Source: an uncultured Bacteroidales bacterium
GTDB taxonomy: Bacteria > Bacteroidota > Bacteroidia > Bacteroidales > Muribaculaceae
DNA: 64,000 bases
NCBI GenBank assembly: GCA_902781045.1
Contig: CACZHT010000007.1
Coordinates: 1 to 64,000 of the forward strand
Reading direction: 5' to 3'
Shown: piece by piece, positions 51,378 to 60,056 of the stretch
Numbering within the stretch: position 1 is the stretch's first letter
Layout of the letters: each line of letters opens with the position of its first letter
Made by a program: the position numbers and the translations under genes
The notes under the pieces: generated by a model
Told to the model about the DNA's origin: nothing
Database searches by the model: none
Seen by the model: only the letters and a program-made list of their open reading frames with translations

Positions 51378-51394
51378 CCGAAAATCTATCGAAA

Positions 51395-51646
51395 ATGACA
51401 ACAATCGAATTGCAATCTGAAATAAATCGTGCGCTTGGCATCATCGGAGATGACTACAACTTGCTCCAAAAGGCATTGCGTTCGCTCAAACGCTTGGCAG
51501 ACAAAAAACAAGATGAATCATTAATGACTCAAGAAGAGTTTTTTGCACGAGTTGATGAAGCGCGTGAACAGATTCGGCGAGGCGAGGGATACACCATGTT
51601 GCCAGGCGAAAGTTTTGCGGATTTCAGAAAGCGCATTGGCCGATGA
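51395..51646 (+). CDS. Antitoxin of a YoeB-type module
   Basis: 83 residues from ATG 51395 (an upstream frame to 51365 lies inside the promoter). Helical and charged: IELQSEINRALGIIGDDYNL at the N-terminus, then a C-terminal toxin-wrapping-like segment EFFARVDEAREQIRRGEGYT with MLPGESFADFRKRIG. It is not a standard Phd/YefM N-terminus, but the gene position, size and ATGA overlap with the toxin gene make the role likely. It probably represses its own promoter. Confidence 0.7.
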   Translation: MTTIELQSEINRALGIIGDDYNLLQKALRSLKRLADKKQDESLMTQEEFFARVDEAREQIRRGEGYTMLPGESFADFRKRIGR

Positions 51647-51918
51647 GTTACAAGATTGTTTTTGCGCCTCGTGCCATCGACGATGCCGACAGGCTGGAGC
51701 GAGAAGAACCAAAGGCGTTCAAGAAGTTCTTGAAGCTTATTGTAGAGCTTGAGGAACATCCTCGCACGGGTACGGGGCATCCTGAGCCTTTGTCGGGCGA
51801 TCGTGCCGGGCAATGGAGCAGGCGCATCACTCGCAAGCATCGGCTCATCTATGAGATATTAGAGGCAGAAGTCCATGTTGATGTGCTGGCAGCGTATGGT
51901 CATTATGACAACAAATAG
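51643..51918 (+). CDS. Txe/YoeB-family mRNA interferase toxin
   Basis: 91 residues. RelE/YoeB fold: YKIVFAPRAIDDADRLEREE at the start, then GHPEPLSGDRAGQWSRRITR and KHRLIYEILEAEVHVDVLAA with the late YGHY end, matching the conserved LKG.....SRRI...HRLVY....... H.. Y pattern. Members cut mRNA at the ribosomal A site. The neighbouring antitoxin gene overlaps by 4 bp. The start codon of the following radical SAM gene lies 24 bp downstream. Confidence 0.85.
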   Translation: MSYKIVFAPRAIDDADRLEREEPKAFKKFLKLIVELEEHPRTGTGHPEPLSGDRAGQWSRRITRKHRLIYEILEAEVHVDVLAAYGHYDNK

Positions 51919-51941
51919 TGTGTCCCAATCAAATCGCTGTT

Positions 51942-53849
51942 ATGAAGATTGAAGGACAGTGGTTGCCCACCACACGCAAGGAGATGGATCACCTGGGCTG
52001 GGATCAGGCCGACGTGATCCTGCTGACCGGCGACGCCTACATCGACCACCCGTCGATGGGCGCGGCGGTCATCGGACGTGTGCTCGAGGCCCACGGCTAC
52101 CGCGTGGCCATCGTGCCGCAGCCCAACTGGCGCGACGACCTGCGTGACTTCAAGAAGCTGGGCCGTCCCCGCCTGTTCTTCGGCGTACATGCCGGGGCCA
52201 TGGACTCGATGGTGAACCACTACACCGCCAACCGCCGCAGGCGCAGCGACGATGCCTACACACCCGACGGCCGCGCCGGCGCGCGTCCCGACTATCCCAC
52301 CATCGTCTATGCCGAGGCCCTGAAACGATGCTGGCCCGACGTGCCCGTGGTGGCCGGTGGCATCGAGGCCTCGCTGCGCCGCCTGGCGCACTACGACTAC
52401 TGGCAGGACCGCCTGCGCCCCTCCATCCTCATTGACAGTCCGGCCGACATGCTCGTTTATGGCATGGGCGAAAAACCCATCCTGGCCATCGCCGAGGCAT
52501 TAAACAACGGCGGTAGCATCGAGCAACTTGTCGACATTCCGCAAACCGTCGTTCGCCGTCCGCTGGCCGAGATGCCCGCCGCAAGCACTGACGCCGACGT
52601 GCTGCTGCACTCGCTGGATGAGTGCCGGAAGTCGATGCGCGCGCAGGCCGAGAACTTCCGCACCATCGAGGTGGAGAGCAACCTGTGGCACGGCCACAAC
52701 CTGTGGCAAGCCACCGGGCAGTGGGCCATCAAGGTCAACCGCACCAATCCGCCCATGACCACACAGGAGATTGACGCGTCGTTCGACCTGCCTTACACCC
52801 GGCTGCCCCACCCGCGCTATCAGGGCAAGCGCATTCCGGCCTATGAGATGATTCGGCACTCGGTCAACATGCACCGTGGCTGTTTCGGCGGTTGCGCCTT
52901 CTGCACCATCAGCGCCCACCAGGGCAAGTTCATCGCCTCGCGCAGCAAGGCGTCGATCATGCGCGAGGTGCGGCAGGTGACGCAGATGGCCGACTTCAAG
53001 GGCTACATCAGCGACCTGGGCGGCCCCAGCGCCAACATGTATGGCATGCACGGACGCGACCTGGAGCGATGCCAGCGCTGCGCGCGCCCGTCGTGCTTGC
53101 ATCCCCAGCCCTGCAGCAACCTTAACACCGACCACAGCGCGCTGCTCGACATCTACCACAGCGTGGACGCGCTGCCCGAGGTCAAGAAGTCGTTCATCGG
53201 CAGCGGTGTGCGCTACGACCTGTCGATGCACCGCACCGGCGACCAGCGCATCGACCGTGTCAACGCGCAATTCAACGAAGAGCTGATCCGCTACCACGTC
53301 TCGGGCCGTCTCAAGGTGGCTCCCGAGCACACCAGCGACCCCGTGCTGCAGGTGATGCGCAAGCCGTCGTTCGACCTGTTCCGCCAGTTCAAGGCGTTGT
53401 TCGACCGTGTGAACGCGAAGTATCACCTCAACCAACAATTGATCCCTTACTTCATCTCATCGCACCCCGGTTGCCACGAGGTGGACATGGCCGAACTGGC
53501 CGTCATCACCCGCGAACTGAATTTCCACCTCGAGCAAGTGCAGGACTTCACACCCACGCCCATGACCGTGTCGACCGAGGCTTTCTTCACCGGCTTGCAC
53601 CCCTACACGCTACAGCCCGTCTACTGCGCCCATAGCAAGGATGACAAGCTGGCTCAGCGGCGCTACTTCTTCTGGTACGACAAGGAGCAGCGGCCCGCCA
53701 TCCAGGCAGCCCTGCGCCGCCTGCACCGCCCCGACCTGCTGGCCCAGCTCTATCAGGGCCACCATTCGGGCACCCAACCCAACACGCCAGCTCATTCAGC
53801 CCCCCAAAAAGGGCGGAAGAACGGTCCAAGCCGACGGCGAAAAAACTAA
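51942..53849 (+). CDS. YgiQ family radical SAM protein
   Basis: 635 residues from ATG 51942. A YgiQ N-terminal domain (about 1-270: LPTTRKEMDHLGWDQADVIL, GDAYIDHPSMGAAVIGR) precedes the radical SAM core with the iron-sulfur motif CFGGCAFC in NMHRGCFGGCAFCTISAHQG (about 308-327). A second Cys-rich stretch, CQRCARPSCLHPQPCSN, lies at about 380-396 and may bind another cluster. The basic Pro/Arg-rich end is typical. The family's substrate is not known to me. Confidence 0.92.
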   Translation: MKIEGQWLPTTRKEMDHLGWDQADVILLTGDAYIDHPSMGAAVIGRVLEAHGYRVAIVPQPNWRDDLRDFKKLGRPRLFFGVHAGAMDSMVNHYTANRRRRSDDAYTPDGRAGARPDYPTIVYAEALKRCWPDVPVVAGGIEASLRRLAHYDYWQDRLRPSILIDSPADMLVYGMGEKPILAIAEALNNGGSIEQLVDIPQTVVRRPLAEMPAASTDADVLLHSLDECRKSMRAQAENFRTIEVESNLWHGHNLWQATGQWAIKVNRTNPPMTTQEIDASFDLPYTRLPHPRYQGKRIPAYEMIRHSVNMHRGCFGGCAFCTISAHQGKFIASRSKASIMREVRQVTQMADFKGYISDLGGPSANMYGMHGRDLERCQRCARPSCLHPQPCSNLNTDHSALLDIYHSVDALPEVKKSFIGSGVRYDLSMHRTGDQRIDRVNAQFNEELIRYHVSGRLKVAPEHTSDPVLQVMRKPSFDLFRQFKALFDRVNAKYHLNQQLIPYFISSHPGCHEVDMAELAVITRELNFHLEQVQDFTPTPMTVSTEAFFTGLHPYTLQPVYCAHSKDDKLAQRRYFFWYDKEQRPAIQAALRRLHRPDLLAQLYQGHHSGTQPNTPAHSAPQKGRKNGPSRRRKN

Positions 53850-53918
53850 CCGTTCAACAATCGTGCCTTTTGGCCAGCCACATATCATATAGATGGCCGG
53901 CTTGTCGCAATTTGGCAA

Positions 53919-54950
53919 CTATTCCGTTGTTTCGGGCTCTTGACTCATGACCTGTTCGTGCTCGGCCTGTTGCTGTTGCCGTTTTGCGTCCCTTTTGAGC
54001 TGGTGCTTGATGCAGGCGTTGCTCACCGCCAGCATGACGAGAATGACCGCCAACTGCGGCAGTGGAAAGAGCAGGCCCCCAAGCAAATATTGATTTCCTT
54101 CGGAACCATTGGATAGCAGGTAAACGAGAAAACATACAACAGAGAGAAAGACTGCAAACATCAGCAAGATTGCCACGGTCACAGCCACGACCATGCGCCA
54201 CACGGTGCCCCAATGGCTATGCCCGAACAGTTGCTTGTAGGTGCGATAGAGCTGGACCACGATGATTGTCAAGTAGATGCCGCTACCAATCCCACCACGG
54301 ATGGATGGCAAGATGGCGGCAATCGAGTTGTGCGCCAGCACCAGCATGAGCAAGTGCACACTGTTGAACACCTGGATGAAAAATCCCTCGGGCAAGGTGT
54401 GGTGGTCGCAGCGGGGAGAGAGGCGAAAAAGCGACCATGTGGGCCAAATGAGGAGTGACAACATCATCAAAGCTCCCCAATCCTTATGCTTGCCAAGCCA
54501 TGTGGTGGCATTCTCGACGAAGAGTTTCAACCTGCTCTCAAAATCGTCATCAACCGTCACCTGAACCGCCTGCTGAGTGGCCTCGTGATCAGTCAGATTG
54601 TTGACGATGAGCACCAGCAGCCCCATGATTACCAGCATCTTCATTGGCGGGAAACTCACCTGACGCCGCCCGGTGATGTAGTCGCCGATAAAGTAGCCCG
54701 GCCTGAGCAGCAGCTGCAGCAGCGAGTAGGGCATGGAGCGCGTGTGCATGCCCCACAGTTCCATGAATCCCAGCCACACGCTCTTCCAGGTGATGCGTCC
54801 CAGTCGGGCACGTTGCGAGCAAGTGGGACAATAGTTGCCCTGAAACTCCTCGCCACAGTTGTTGCACTTGTGCATGGCACTGTCGCGCGTGTAGCTGAAT
54901 GGCTCGCGTTGCCATTGGCGATAATGCTCCAGTCGTTGCTTTATTCTCAT
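53919..54950 (-). CDS. DUF3667 zinc-ribbon membrane protein
   Basis: 343 residues from ATG 54950. The N-terminus has a zinc-ribbon CNNCGEEFQGNYCPTCSQRA (about 28-47), followed by ITWKSVW..., PGYFIGDYITGRRQVSFPPM and KMLVIMGLLVLIV of the DUF3667 core, and five or so membrane helices. A charged Gln/Lys/Glu tail ends the protein. Function unknown; common in Bacteroidetes. It is divergent from the phosphoribosyltransferase-like gene. Confidence 0.85.
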   Translation of the reverse strand: MRIKQRLEHYRQWQREPFSYTRDSAMHKCNNCGEEFQGNYCPTCSQRARLGRITWKSVWLGFMELWGMHTRSMPYSLLQLLLRPGYFIGDYITGRRQVSFPPMKMLVIMGLLVLIVNNLTDHEATQQAVQVTVDDDFESRLKLFVENATTWLGKHKDWGALMMLSLLIWPTWSLFRLSPRCDHHTLPEGFFIQVFNSVHLLMLVLAHNSIAAILPSIRGGIGSGIYLTIIVVQLYRTYKQLFGHSHWGTVWRMVVAVTVAILLMFAVFLSVVCFLVYLLSNGSEGNQYLLGGLLFPLPQLAVILVMLAVSNACIKHQLKRDAKRQQQQAEHEQVMSQEPETTE

Positions 54951-55015
54951 GATTGCTCGGAAATTTTCTCGCAAAATTACACAAAAAACTTGACTTCACT
55001 GAACTTTTGATTTGT

Positions 55016-55046
55016 TTTGATATTTCATCGGAATATAGTATATTTG
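55016..55046 (+). promoter_or_regulatory. Promoter of the phosphoribosyltransferase-like gene
   Basis: TTTG (55016-55019), 19 bp, TATATTTG (55039-55046). ATG is 36 bp downstream. Confidence 0.65.
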
Positions 55047-55081
55047 CACAAAACAAGTATTTAGTATATAATCAAATAAAT

Positions 55082-55930
55082 ATGAACGAGGTTTTAATAG
55101 ATAAAATTGTATCAGAAGTATTATCTGAATTTGAACAAGATATCATGACAGAAGGTATAGATGTGGATATGCGAAGCGTCACTATGACTGACAGGCACGA
55201 AAAATTGGTCGACACGTCAGCATCCAATAACCCGTCAGTGCTGACTGACATTGTACCGAATGTTATGGTGTGGTCTGTTTTCAAAAGGAAAAGTGGCGAA
55301 TGGGGTGACGGAAATCCGCATGTATATGCGTTGAAAAACGAAAAGGGATATAAACTCATGAACAGGAGGGCTGTCTTTTCTCGTATCGAATATATCGTAA
55401 ACAAATTCTTTCAGCAGAACAGTGGAGTTGATGTGACAATCGCAGTTCCTTCAACCAACCAATTAAACAACCTGTTCGCAAGTATTGTCGCGAGGAACTG
55501 CACAAATCCGAAGTACATTAAAAACCTGTTCATAAAGATGACGACAGAGGAAGTCGCTGATTGCGTCTATCAGAAAGGCTCATTGTTTCGGAGAAAATAC
55601 GGGAATTTGTTCGGGCAAAAATACGAAGCACTCAAGAGGGATATGGGAGACATGCCTTATGATACATTTCAGTTTCATAAGGTTCGAGATATGGAAATGA
55701 GAGAGGTGATTGAAAAGACCATCAAGTTGTCTGATGAGGTTTTCGGGGAATATGTGGATGCCATCAATGGCAAGAACGTCCTGATTATTGATGACAGCAT
55801 GACACTTGGTCAAACAATCAAAGAAGCGTGTAAAATCATATCGTCCGCGTACACACCAAAGACGATTACTGTTTTGACCCTGTTCTCTCCGTTGTATGAT
55901 GAGAACGGGGATGAACTTCAAAATCAATAG
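55082..55930 (+). CDS. Phosphoribosyltransferase-like protein
   Basis: 282 residues from ATG 55082, AT-rich codons. The N-terminal 110 residues are of unknown fold. The C-terminal half looks like a type I PRTase: NVLIIDDSMTLGQTIKEACK (about 242-261) is the PRPP-binding loop, and VDVTIAVPSTNQLNNLFASI (about 119-138) resembles the first core strand and loop. The acceptor base cannot be named. PRTase-like proteins of this type also occur in conflict and RNA-modification gene clusters. It converges on and overlaps the next gene by 7 bp. Confidence 0.7.
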   Translation: MNEVLIDKIVSEVLSEFEQDIMTEGIDVDMRSVTMTDRHEKLVDTSASNNPSVLTDIVPNVMVWSVFKRKSGEWGDGNPHVYALKNEKGYKLMNRRAVFSRIEYIVNKFFQQNSGVDVTIAVPSTNQLNNLFASIVARNCTNPKYIKNLFIKMTTEEVADCVYQKGSLFRRKYGNLFGQKYEALKRDMGDMPYDTFQFHKVRDMEMREVIEKTIKLSDEVFGEYVDAINGKNVLIIDDSMTLGQTIKEACKIISSAYTPKTITVLTLFSPLYDENGDELQNQ

Positions 55931-56331
55931 CAAACAGCGGGCCACAAATCAATGCTTTTCCCTATCTGTATGGCATACTTTTCGTCTGCAAATGTTTCCT
56001 TGATGGCGCCAAGTGCTTCTTGAGGCACCTCTTTTGCTCCTCTCACATAGACGCAAAACATCATCTCGTCAGTTGGAGTCAATCCTTGAGCGATCGAAGT
56101 GGTGATCAAGGCCGCTACTGTGGGAATATATTTGTTGTTCTTCTTTGATGGAATGAGAATTCGACCAGTTCCTCCACCAGCAATGGTCAATGAGTGGTTT
56201 TCTATCAGAGGCTCCAACTTCGTCAAGATGTCTTCTGCCGTTTGTTCATTCCCATCAGTTTTAATAATGATAACGTTGCCATGCTGCTTGAATTCTCTGA
56301 CGTGGCGCTTCTTTCGTATTCTTTTTTTCAT
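55924..56331 (-). CDS. YggL-like (DUF469-related) small protein
   Basis: 135 residues. The basic start KKRIRKKRHVREFKQHGNVI resembles the N-terminus of YggL/DUF469 proteins (..RKKKH..EF...GF), which bind the 50S ribosomal subunit in E. coli. The rest (NHSLTIAGGGTGRILIPSKK, TADEMMFCVYVRGAKEVP-like segments) is mixed alpha/beta and does not match well, so the assignment is tentative. It lies 114 bp after the nucleotidyltransferase gene, possibly in its operon. Confidence 0.5.
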   Translation of the reverse strand: MKKRIRKKRHVREFKQHGNVIIIKTDGNEQTAEDILTKLEPLIENHSLTIAGGGTGRILIPSKKNNKYIPTVAALITTSIAQGLTPTDEMMFCVYVRGAKEVPQEALGAIKETFADEKYAIQIGKSIDLWPAVCY

Positions 56332-56445
56332 TGTTCTTGGTTGTTTGGTATGTCTTAACTCGTTGCCAAGGTGTTGCCATTATTTGACAATCAGCCTGAG
56401 CCTTGGCGACTTCAACCAAATCATACTTCTTGCCTTTTGCTGCCT

Positions 56446-57636
56446 CTATCGGGATTTCAACTGAGCATTTCTGATGTCAATCATAAGCTGGTTCACGAGG
56501 TCGGCATCAATTTTCTCGCGAATGGTTGATTGTTCCATCAGCACGTTCATTCGTTCTTTCTCTTCCTCCAAGAGGTCGATGATTTCATCGTATTCAAACT
56601 TGTGGTTACGCACGTTCATCAAAAACTCTCTGTCCCATGTGCGCTCCAGGATCACTCCCTTGCCTTCGGCAATCTCACATGCCATGTGAATCATGCGGAA
56701 GCAATGCATCATGTTTTTGGAGTCATAGTTCTTGTCGAGGTTCGACTCATAGCGCTGAGGATTGCGTTCCTTTACCCAAGTTTGATATTCCGCATATTGA
56801 CGGCAATGCACCGTGTATCCGCTCTGGTTGTAAGAGATAAAACAGATCGGGCGGCTATCCTTGTCATCGATGGACGACAACCTCAACTCTGTGCTGGTGG
56901 TGTCTGCATTGATCACTCCACGATAACCGATGGGCAACAGACCCTTCAATCGGCTCTTTGTCGTTTGTCCATCGCAATCACCGAAGAATTCAGTGGCAAA
57001 TGACAAGAACACCAAATCATCCTCCCAATCTGTGTTGGCTACATGTGCGCCGAAGTCATAATACACGCCATAGATGTCGTGCATGTTCGGAACATTTACA
57101 AGCCCGCAAAACTCCTGATGTAACGAGCGGTTATTAAGCCAGTCCTTGAACTTTGTGCTGCCCTGTCCCTTGAAGGTGTAGATGAAATCGTAGGGCGACA
57201 GCCTGTGTGTGACAGGGTTCACAATTTTCTTGTTGAACCCCCTGGCCTTCTCTATCTGTGACTTGGCATAGCCAAAAAACGGGTTGAAGCATTGCTTGCT
57301 GATAAACTGTTGTCTGTTGTCAATCAGCATGCGCATCAACGGATGCACCGGGCTCAGCAATTTATCGGCAGGAACAAACAAACTTTCAAGAACCGTCGGG
57401 TTTGATTTCAACAGCAGTCTGACCAACTCGCCAATCTCAAACCAAGTGTTGTCATGCCTGGAATCAGATACCTGCGGCTTATAGCCAAAGCATCCAAACA
57501 ACTCATCCCTGGTGCAGATGTACACGCCACTCGTGTCAACGTCCGATTGCTCGGTGTTGAGTCCATAGAGGTGGCTGCCGCGAATGTACTCATACAGCAG
57601 CCGGCCATCATTTCTTATGATGTCAAAGTTGTGCAT
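56446..57636 (-). CDS. COG3541/RlaP-type nucleotidyltransferase
   Basis: 396 residues. It has the polymerase-beta fold signature GSHLYGLNTEQSDVDTSGVY (about 20-39), with Gly-Ser and two metal-binding Asp residues, followed by a long helical region (SDSRHDNTWFEIGELVRLLL, FFGYAKSQIEKARGF). Related proteins (RlaP) were described by comparative genomics as partners of RNA ligases and Thg1-like enzymes in RNA repair. Its start overlaps the end of the Thg1-like gene by 22 bp, a strong sign of coupled translation and joint function. It probably adds nucleotides to RNA ends, but the substrate is unknown. Confidence 0.78.
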   Translation of the reverse strand: MHNFDIIRNDGRLLYEYIRGSHLYGLNTEQSDVDTSGVYICTRDELFGCFGYKPQVSDSRHDNTWFEIGELVRLLLKSNPTVLESLFVPADKLLSPVHPLMRMLIDNRQQFISKQCFNPFFGYAKSQIEKARGFNKKIVNPVTHRLSPYDFIYTFKGQGSTKFKDWLNNRSLHQEFCGLVNVPNMHDIYGVYYDFGAHVANTDWEDDLVFLSFATEFFGDCDGQTTKSRLKGLLPIGYRGVINADTTSTELRLSSIDDKDSRPICFISYNQSGYTVHCRQYAEYQTWVKERNPQRYESNLDKNYDSKNMMHCFRMIHMACEIAEGKGVILERTWDREFLMNVRNHKFEYDEIIDLLEEEKERMNVLMEQSTIREKIDADLVNQLMIDIRNAQLKSR

Positions 57637-58403
57637 TTCTCAGTTTCTAGATCACACCTTAATATTCTCTTAATGAGTTCCGAGTATTCTTGCCCGATGG
57701 GCAAATCCATGTGCAGCATATTCCTGGTGAATAGGGTGGTTTCGTTGGTTTTAGGGTTGAAACCTTGTCTCTGCTCTGCACGATAGTACATGCCAACTCC
57801 TCGCTTCTGCCAGAGTGGAAGGTCATTGTAGTTTATGCCATTCCGAAAAAGAATCTCATGTTTCTCGCTGTTTGGAAGTCCCGACATGCGTTTCTGGGCA
57901 TCACTGGCGGGAATGCCGTTTTTACGCAGTGCCCAGTAGCAGTGGGAATTCAGCGAATTGCGGTGAGCGTCTTCCTGTCGCCACCTGAAGTAGTCGACCA
58001 CATTTTCCTCGTTGGGCAGTGGAACCAGCCTGTTGTCGAACACGGCCAATTTTCCGGTATATAGCGAGAAAGCAGCCGAAGCCTCACCCGAAAGGATAGA
58101 AAGAAGTTTCCTTTCCTTCCTGTTGAATGTGTCGTCGGCCAAGTGAAACAGCAGGGAAATCTCATCGCTCTGTGTGTAGCCATAGATCATGCGGAAGCCA
58201 CAGTCCATCAAGTGCATTGTGGTTTCTACCATGGCGTCGCGAAACCTAGTGTCAAAGGGCTTTTCCAAGTCCCATTCTTTCTTGGTGAGGCGAGTGAAGC
58301 CATGTCCGTCAAGACGAGCCACCAAGTAGATTCCTTCGAGCATCGTCCTGTCCAGCGACTGCTCGAAACGCCTCATCTGTTTGTCAAGAATATCAAAGTC
58401 CAT
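57615..58403 (-). CDS. Thg1-like 3'-5' RNA polymerase
   Basis: 262 residues. Thg1 superfamily signatures are clear: VARLDGHGFTRLTK (metal Asp, about 28-41), IYGYTQSDEISLLF (about 73-86, second metal pair) and AHRNSLNSHCYWALRKNG (about 148-165), the equivalent of the conserved His/Asn segment. Thg1 adds G to the 5' end of tRNA-His in eukaryotes. Bacterial and archaeal Thg1-like proteins instead repair 5'-truncated tRNAs by templated 3'-5' addition. ATG 58403 and an upstream ATG at 58421 are both usable. It starts 5 bp after the kinase gene. Confidence 0.88.
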   Translation of the reverse strand: MDFDILDKQMRRFEQSLDRTMLEGIYLVARLDGHGFTRLTKKEWDLEKPFDTRFRDAMVETTMHLMDCGFRMIYGYTQSDEISLLFHLADDTFNRKERKLLSILSGEASAAFSLYTGKLAVFDNRLVPLPNEENVVDYFRWRQEDAHRNSLNSHCYWALRKNGIPASDAQKRMSGLPNSEKHEILFRNGINYNDLPLWQKRGVGMYYRAEQRQGFNPKTNETTLFTRNMLHMDLPIGQEYSELIKRILRCDLETEKCTTLTS

Positions 58404-58408
58404 AACTG

Positions 58409-58870
58409 TTATTCCCTCCAAGGAGATATTTTGAATTGATTATTAATGTTAATGCTTACAAAGTACAGTTCATCGAAGCCCTCCTCAAGTGATGGCAATT
58501 GCAGATTTCTGCTCGTACAAGCGATTGCCTTCTGGGGCACCTTGAGCCCACGTTGCTCATTTCGCCGCATACAGTCTTTCACTCTGCTCTGAAAGAATAT
58601 GCCAATCACCTGATAGCCATGTTCTTTTGCTTTTGTGATGTATTTCTCACGAACCGAGACCTCTGGATTGGTGTTGTCGACAACCAGCGACCTGCCATTC
58701 TCCAGGCAATCCACCAGCAGCAAGTCCTCTTTTTTGCGGGTATGCAATACGTCTAGGCTGATATGTATATATCCCTTGTCCGCCAACATCTGTTCATAGA
58801 ATGTCGTCTTTCCGCTGGCCTGTATGCCCATGAAGATTATGGCCTGCTTTTCGGTAAATTGAAATGGCAA
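58409..58870 (-). CDS. P-loop polynucleotide-kinase-like protein
   Basis: 153 residues. Walker A GIQASGKTTFYEQ (about 15-27), then LVVDNTNPEVSVREKYITKA (the DNTN motif of PNK-like kinases, about 60-80) and a basic lid (FFQSRVKDCMRRNEQRG). This matches the 5'-OH polynucleotide kinase family (as in T4 Pnk and Pnkp N-terminal domains). The start is TTG 58870: no in-frame ATG occurs before the P-loop and an in-frame stop lies just upstream. It is first in the operon; its product would phosphorylate 5'-OH RNA ends for the downstream enzymes. Confidence 0.8.
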   Translation of the reverse strand: MPFQFTEKQAIIFMGIQASGKTTFYEQMLADKGYIHISLDVLHTRKKEDLLLVDCLENGRSLVVDNTNPEVSVREKYITKAKEHGYQVIGIFFQSRVKDCMRRNEQRGLKVPQKAIACTSRNLQLPSLEEGFDELYFVSININNQFKISPWRE

Positions 58871-58921
58871 AAAACGTGACGTCGTTCAAGATATTTATTG
58901 TTCCAATTTCATTTTCGACTG

Positions 58922-58929
58922 CAAAATTA
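58922..58929 (-). promoter_or_regulatory. Likely -7 element of the RNA-repair operon
   Basis: TAATTTTG on the minus strand, about 52 bp upstream of the kinase start. No TTTG at the expected distance. The region 58930-59060 beyond it holds no gene. Confidence 0.4.
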
Positions 58930-59058
58930 GCGTTTTCAACGCAGCCTATTTGCGTACAGCGATTTTTTTGATGATTTTTTGTTTATTTCTTTTGTTACGC
59001 AAATACATTGCGGAGCTAACATCTTATTTTGCAGCGTGAAACGAACAAACGTTCTTTG

Positions 59059-59200
59059 AAAAAACTGTATAAAGGTGGCGGTTGCCGTAGCAAGGGGTTA
59101 CTTCGTTTGATAAACCGGAAAGGTGCAGAACTCCAGGTTCTGATTACCACCGTTGGATTGTTCCAAAAGTCTCCTTGTGCCTGTCGCATCCCACCTTAAT
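59059..59200 (-). ncRNA. Candidate structured RNA between the two operons
   Basis: Read on the minus strand, AAGGTGG (59197-59191) can pair with CCACCTT (59078-59072) and is followed 6 bases later by six T (59064-59059), like an intrinsic 3' end. Inside are three more stems: TTGGA/TCCAA, CAGAAC/GTTCTG (5-base loop) and CGGTT/AACCG, the last stacked directly on the closing stem. TACTTTAT just upstream is a poor -7 box. Known RNA families are not recognised. It could instead be the 3' UTR of the operon to its right. Confidence 0.4.
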
Positions 59201-59230
59201 AAAGTATATGCGATTGCCGTGATAAGGTAT

Positions 59231-60055
59231 TTAGATTAGACCAAGTTTTTCAAGTTCTGACTTAACGTTGTCCTCAGTCTTGCTGAAAAAAGATGCAAGT
59301 TGTTCTATTGTCATTCCCTGTTCAAAGAACGATTTTAATTCAGAGCGTTCTTTAATAGTCCATCTTTGACGGATGATAGTCGAACTTTCTGTTTCGGGTA
59401 TTTCATTATCAGATTTGAAAATCACATCATCGCATGCCTCATTGTTGATATGCGTTTCTGTTTGACTTTCGCATGAATCCAGATCATCAGGTAATTCATC
59501 GTCGTCATCATCGGCCGTCGAGTCAGCCACCGGAGCGATAAACTTGAGGAAAATCCTCAAGAACGCAGTTTCTTTGAAGAAGTAATCAGGGTCATCTTCC
59601 ATCTTCTCAGTAATGAAATCAAAACCAAAATTAGCGTATTCTTCCATTGTGCAAATGAGGTCGTCAACCACTTTGCGTACAGTTATTTCACCTTTATCCA
59701 AAGCGACAAAATCAATGTCAGTTTTTGCGACAAGAGCAGCAAATATGTAGTTCCGGATTTTGCCATAAGATGTTCTGCCAAAACGTCCTTCAAGATTGCC
59801 CCAGTACTGTATTGGTTGACCGAATGTTTTGACTTTGGATGTATCTTTCACTAAAGGCTTTCTTTTGTCATTATAAAGCCCTATGAAGAAAGCAATAATA
59901 AACATTTCGTAGCCAGCACCGAAGATTTTTCCTCGGTCACCCTGCAATTTTGATGAGCCTCGACCATAATCGCAGAACACGTCAATAATCGACTCTTGGT
60001 ACTTTATCTCCCAGCTGGGGTTTCTACGCCCCCAAATATCATATAGGTTTTCCAT
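59231..60055 (-). CDS. Unknown protein, last gene of the helicase/SMC operon
   Basis: 274 residues. The N-terminal 150 residues are a helical domain with KYQESIIDVFCDYGRGSSKL, KIFGAGYEMFIIAFFIGLYN and FGQPIQYWGNLEGRFGRTSY. A very acidic linker follows (TADDDDDELPDDLDSCESQT). The C-terminal 40 residues look like a helix-turn-helix: KERSELKSFFEQGMTIEQLA then SFFSKTEDNVKSELEKLGL. I do not recognise the family; its placement, 1 bp after the ATPase stop codon, makes it a component of the same system, perhaps the DNA-targeting part. Confidence 0.65.
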   Translation of the reverse strand: MENLYDIWGRRNPSWEIKYQESIIDVFCDYGRGSSKLQGDRGKIFGAGYEMFIIAFFIGLYNDKRKPLVKDTSKVKTFGQPIQYWGNLEGRFGRTSYGKIRNYIFAALVAKTDIDFVALDKGEITVRKVVDDLICTMEEYANFGFDFITEKMEDDPDYFFKETAFLRIFLKFIAPVADSTADDDDDELPDDLDSCESQTETHINNEACDDVIFKSDNEIPETESSTIIRQRWTIKERSELKSFFEQGMTIEQLASFFSKTEDNVKSELEKLGLI

Positions 60056-60056
60056 A

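Noticed and set aside
56260..56470. Possible small gene between the YggL-like and nucleotidyltransferase genes (reads EIPIEAAKGKKYDLVEVAKA...)
   Set aside because: The frame looks protein-like but has no usable start codon and overlaps both neighbours. It could be a remnant; support is too weak to list.
59059..59200. tRNA or tmRNA gene in the gap
   Set aside because: No acceptor stem with CCA-adjacent T-arm (GGTTCRANTCC) is found; the stems do not form a cloverleaf.
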